NCBI GenBank assembly: GCA_043421945.1
Contig: JBHOGO010000133.1
Span: 1 to 7,193, forward strand
Source: Thaumasiovibrio sp043421945
Lineage (GTDB): Bacteria > Pseudomonadota > Gammaproteobacteria > Enterobacterales > Vibrionaceae
Reading direction: 5' to 3'
Length of the DNA stretch: 7,193 bases
Both the position numbers and the translations under genes were made by a program. This document shows positions 5,550 to 7,193 of the stretch, piece after piece. Position 1 is the first letter of the stretch. Each line of letters begins with the position of its first letter. The notes under the pieces were generated by a model. It was not told where the DNA came from, made no database searches, and worked only from the letters and a program-made list of their open reading frames with translations.

Positions 5550-6974
5550 TTAAGCTGAAGCTTCGCGTTTCGCGATAAACTCTAGTGCTTTCTCAATGCG
5601 AGCAACTACGCGCTCTTTACCAATCAGTTTCATCACCGCATCAACAGATGGTGATTGACCCAGACCCGTCACAGCAACGCGGAGTGGCATACCTACTTTA
5701 CCCATGCCTAACTCAAGCTCTTCACACGTCTCTTTAATCACGTTGTGAAGCGCTTCTGTTTCCCAGCTATCAAGTGCCGCCACTTTTGCTTTTGCAAGCT
5801 CAAGCGCTTCACGAGCAACAGGACGAAGGTGTTTCTTCGCAGCACCTGCGTCGAACTCTTCGTAGTCGTGGTAGAAATAACGAGACTGTTGAGCCAGCTC
5901 GATCAGCGTATTACAACGCTCACCTACCAACGTAATCACTTCTTTGATGTCTGGACCATTCGTAATATCGATCGCTTGCTGATCAAGATGCCATTGCAGG
6001 TATTCAGCAACGTACGCAGGATCAGCGGTTTTGATGTAATGGTTGTTTAGCCATAACAGTTTATCGGTGTTAAATGCCGACGCTGACTTGCTGATCGAGT
6101 TCAGTTTAAACAATGAGATCATCTCTTCTAAAGAGAAGACTTCTTGATCGCCGTGAGACCAACCCAAACGCACTAAGTAGTTAAGCAGTGCTTGTGGTAA
6201 GTAACCCTCATCACGATATTGCATAACACTCACAGCACCGTGACGTTTTGAAAGCTTCGCACCATCATCACCAAGAATCATTGCACAGTGTGCAAATGTT
6301 GGTACTGGTGCACCAAGCGCTTCGTAGATGTTAATCTGACGCGGGGTGTTGTTGATATGGTCTTCACCACGAACAACGTGTGAGATCTCCATATCCCAAT
6401 CATCCACAACGACACAGAAGTTGTACGTTGGGCTGCCATCAGTACGGCGGATAATCAAGTCATCAAGCTCAGCATTAGCAATTTCAATACGACCACGCAC
6501 TTCATCGTCAAAAACGACTGTGCCTTCTTTTGGGTTACGGAAGCGAATAACGAATGGGCTTTCATCCGTCGCTGCATCGTTTGCGGCTTTGATTTTTGGG
6601 TGATTAGCATCGTAGCGTGGTTTAACACCGGCAGCCATTTGCTCTTCACGTACTTCATCCAAAATCTCTTTTGGACAGTAGCATTTGTACGCTTTGTCTT
6701 CGCCAATAAGCTGGTCGATCAATTGGTTATAACGATCAAAACGCTTAGTTTGGTAGTAAGGACCTTCATCCCAGTTTAGACCTAACCACTCCATGCCTTC
6801 TAGGATGGCATCGATTGCTTCTTGGCTAGAGCGCTCTAGGTCAGTATCTTCAATACGAAGTACAAAGTCACCTTTTTGACCTTGTGCATATAACCAAGAG
6901 TAAAGAGCGGTGCGAGCACCACCAACGTGAAGGAATCCTGTTGGACTCGGAGCAAAACGTGTTTTCACCGTCAT
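5550..6974 (-). CDS. gltX: Glutamyl-tRNA synthetase, 474 aa
   Basis: This enzyme joins glutamate to tRNA-Glu using ATP in the cytoplasm and is essential for translation. Class I marks are the HIGH-like HVGG at 16-19, within PSPTGFLHVGGARTALYS, and the KMSKS-like KLSKR at 241-245. The catalytic core also shows RIEDTD (40-45) and VVRGEDHINNTPRQ (201-214), and the C-terminal helical anticodon-binding part is complete. The length is normal. The start is placed at 6974 (MTVKTRFAPSP), which is where the family begins. A start 14 codons upstream would lie inside a hairpin of the leader. GAGG lies 11 bases before the chosen ATG. In the insertion near residues 98-125, Cys98 and Cys100 are present, but the second zinc pair known from the E. 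coli enzyme (Cys125, His127) reads instead as NHP with His125. The gene is monocistronic with its own promoter and terminator. Confidence 0.98.
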   Translation of the reverse strand: MTVKTRFAPSPTGFLHVGGARTALYSWLYAQGQKGDFVLRIEDTDLERSSQEAIDAILEGMEWLGLNWDEGPYYQTKRFDRYNQLIDQLIGEDKAYKCYCPKEILDEVREEQMAAGVKPRYDANHPKIKAANDAATDESPFVIRFRNPKEGTVVFDDEVRGRIEIANAELDDLIIRRTDGSPTYNFCVVVDDWDMEISHVVRGEDHINNTPRQINIYEALGAPVPTFAHCAMILGDDGAKLSKRHGAVSVMQYRDEGYLPQALLNYLVRLGWSHGDQEVFSLEEMISLFKLNSISKSASAFNTDKLLWLNNHYIKTADPAYVAEYLQWHLDQQAIDITNGPDIKEVITLVGERCNTLIELAQQSRYFYHDYEEFDAGAAKKHLRPVAREALELAKAKVAALDSWETEALHNVIKETCEELELGMGKVGMPLRVAVTGLGQSPSVDAVMKLIGKERVVARIEKALEFIAKREASA

Positions 6975-6989
6975 GATATGAATCGCCTC

Positions 6990-7019
6990 AAAAAGAAAGT
7001 GCAGCTCATGCTGCACTTT
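6990..7019 (-). terminator. Terminator-like hairpin in the gltX leader
   Basis: Arms 7010-7019 and 6996-7005 (AAAGTGCAGC and its complement) form a perfect 10-bp stem with a 4-base loop. On the minus strand the stem is followed by CTTTTTG and, directly after, the gltX ribosome site GAGG. It has the form of an intrinsic terminator sitting inside the leader, so it may be an attenuator or may block read-through from upstream. Confidence 0.6.
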
Positions 7020-7036
7020 GGGTATCTATTGGCGTC

Positions 7037-7064
7037 ATTTTACCATCGCTGACGAGATGTACAA
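7037..7064 (-). promoter_or_regulatory. Probable gltX promoter
   Basis: On the minus strand TTGTAC (7059-7064) and TAAAAT (7037-7042, five of six) are separated by 16 bases. Transcription would begin near 7030, about 11 bases before the leader hairpin. It lies between gltX and the IS4-like end, so the insertion leaves it intact. Confidence 0.5.
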
Positions 7065-7117
7065 TTTTCCAAGCGGTTATTTCTTTCACCTGAAAGGCAA
7101 AAACCCAGCTTAAGGGC

Positions 7118-7193
7118 TAATGCCGATCGTTTAAGAAAACTTGAATGATCCTGTAGCTGATAGATAATCCCTAATCACTTTGTGATTAGGGAT
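7118..7193 (+). mobile_element. Left end of an IS4-family insertion sequence, partial
   Basis: TAATGCCGATCGTTTAAG at 7118-7135 matches, from memory, 16 of 18 bases of the terminal repeat of E. coli IS4 (TAATGCCGATCAGTTAAG). The following bases also run in parallel with the IS4 end (GATCCTGTAGCTG after the repeat). The rest of the element, including any transposase, would lie beyond the window end. IS4 makes target duplications of about 11-13 bases, so the bases just before 7118 would be one copy. I cannot tell whether the element is complete, and a full comparison has not been made. Confidence 0.6.
7167..7193 (+). terminator. Hairpin inside the IS4-like end
   Basis: ATCCCTAATCAC (7167-7178) pairs perfectly with 7182-7193 around a TTT loop, a 12-bp stem that may extend beyond the window. 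There is no A-run before it, so it would act on plus-strand transcripts if a T-run follows outside the window. Such a structure near an IS end typically keeps outside transcription from entering the transposase gene. Confidence 0.55.

Noticed and set aside
6975..7016. Upstream extension of GltX by 14 residues
   Set aside because: The extra codons lie in the leader hairpin and ribosome site, and the family begins at MTVKTRFAPSP; the start at 6974 is preferred.

Overview
The window looks like a chromosomal segment from a marine gammaproteobacterium of the Vibrionaceae (Vibrio or Photobacterium type). The reasons are the GltX sequence, a SEC-C protein of the type I know as the PBPRA1643 family, and a NifW-like small protein found in vibrios. 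These family assignments come from reading the translations; no database was searched.

Layout. Positions 1-1530 are accessory in character: a single-pass membrane protein on the minus strand (90-659), about 670 bases with no convincing gene and a visibly higher G+C (660-1329), and a 66-residue orphan protein on the plus strand (1330-1530) with a palindrome inside its likely promoter. Positions 1759-3873 hold a minus-strand group: an acetyl xylan esterase/cephalosporin deacetylase-type hydrolase, overlapped by a second alpha/beta-hydrolase esterase, then a YkgJ-type cysteine-cluster protein. Positions 4051-4798 carry two short plus-strand genes, NifW-like and SEC-C. A perfect 17-bp stem terminator separates them from a convergent small secreted protein (4954-5151, minus). 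An AT-rich gap (about 5152-5500) contains two perfect palindromes that look like operators. The last part is gltX (5550-6974, minus), glutamyl-tRNA synthetase, with its own terminator and a terminator-like hairpin in its leader. From 7118 to the window end the sequence looks like the first 76 bases of an IS4-family insertion sequence.

How the genes fit together. gltX is the only gene with a certain core role (tRNA charging). The two esterases are translationally coupled and probably act on related ester substrates in the cytoplasm, but the substrate cannot be read from the sequence. The NifW-like, SEC-C and YkgJ proteins are all small and cysteine-bearing and probably bind metal; their proximity may be coincidence. 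I see no CRISPR array, tRNA, rRNA, phage gene or clear defence system. The most interesting signals are regulatory (the gltX leader hairpin and the orphan palindromes) and the IS4-like end next to an essential gene.
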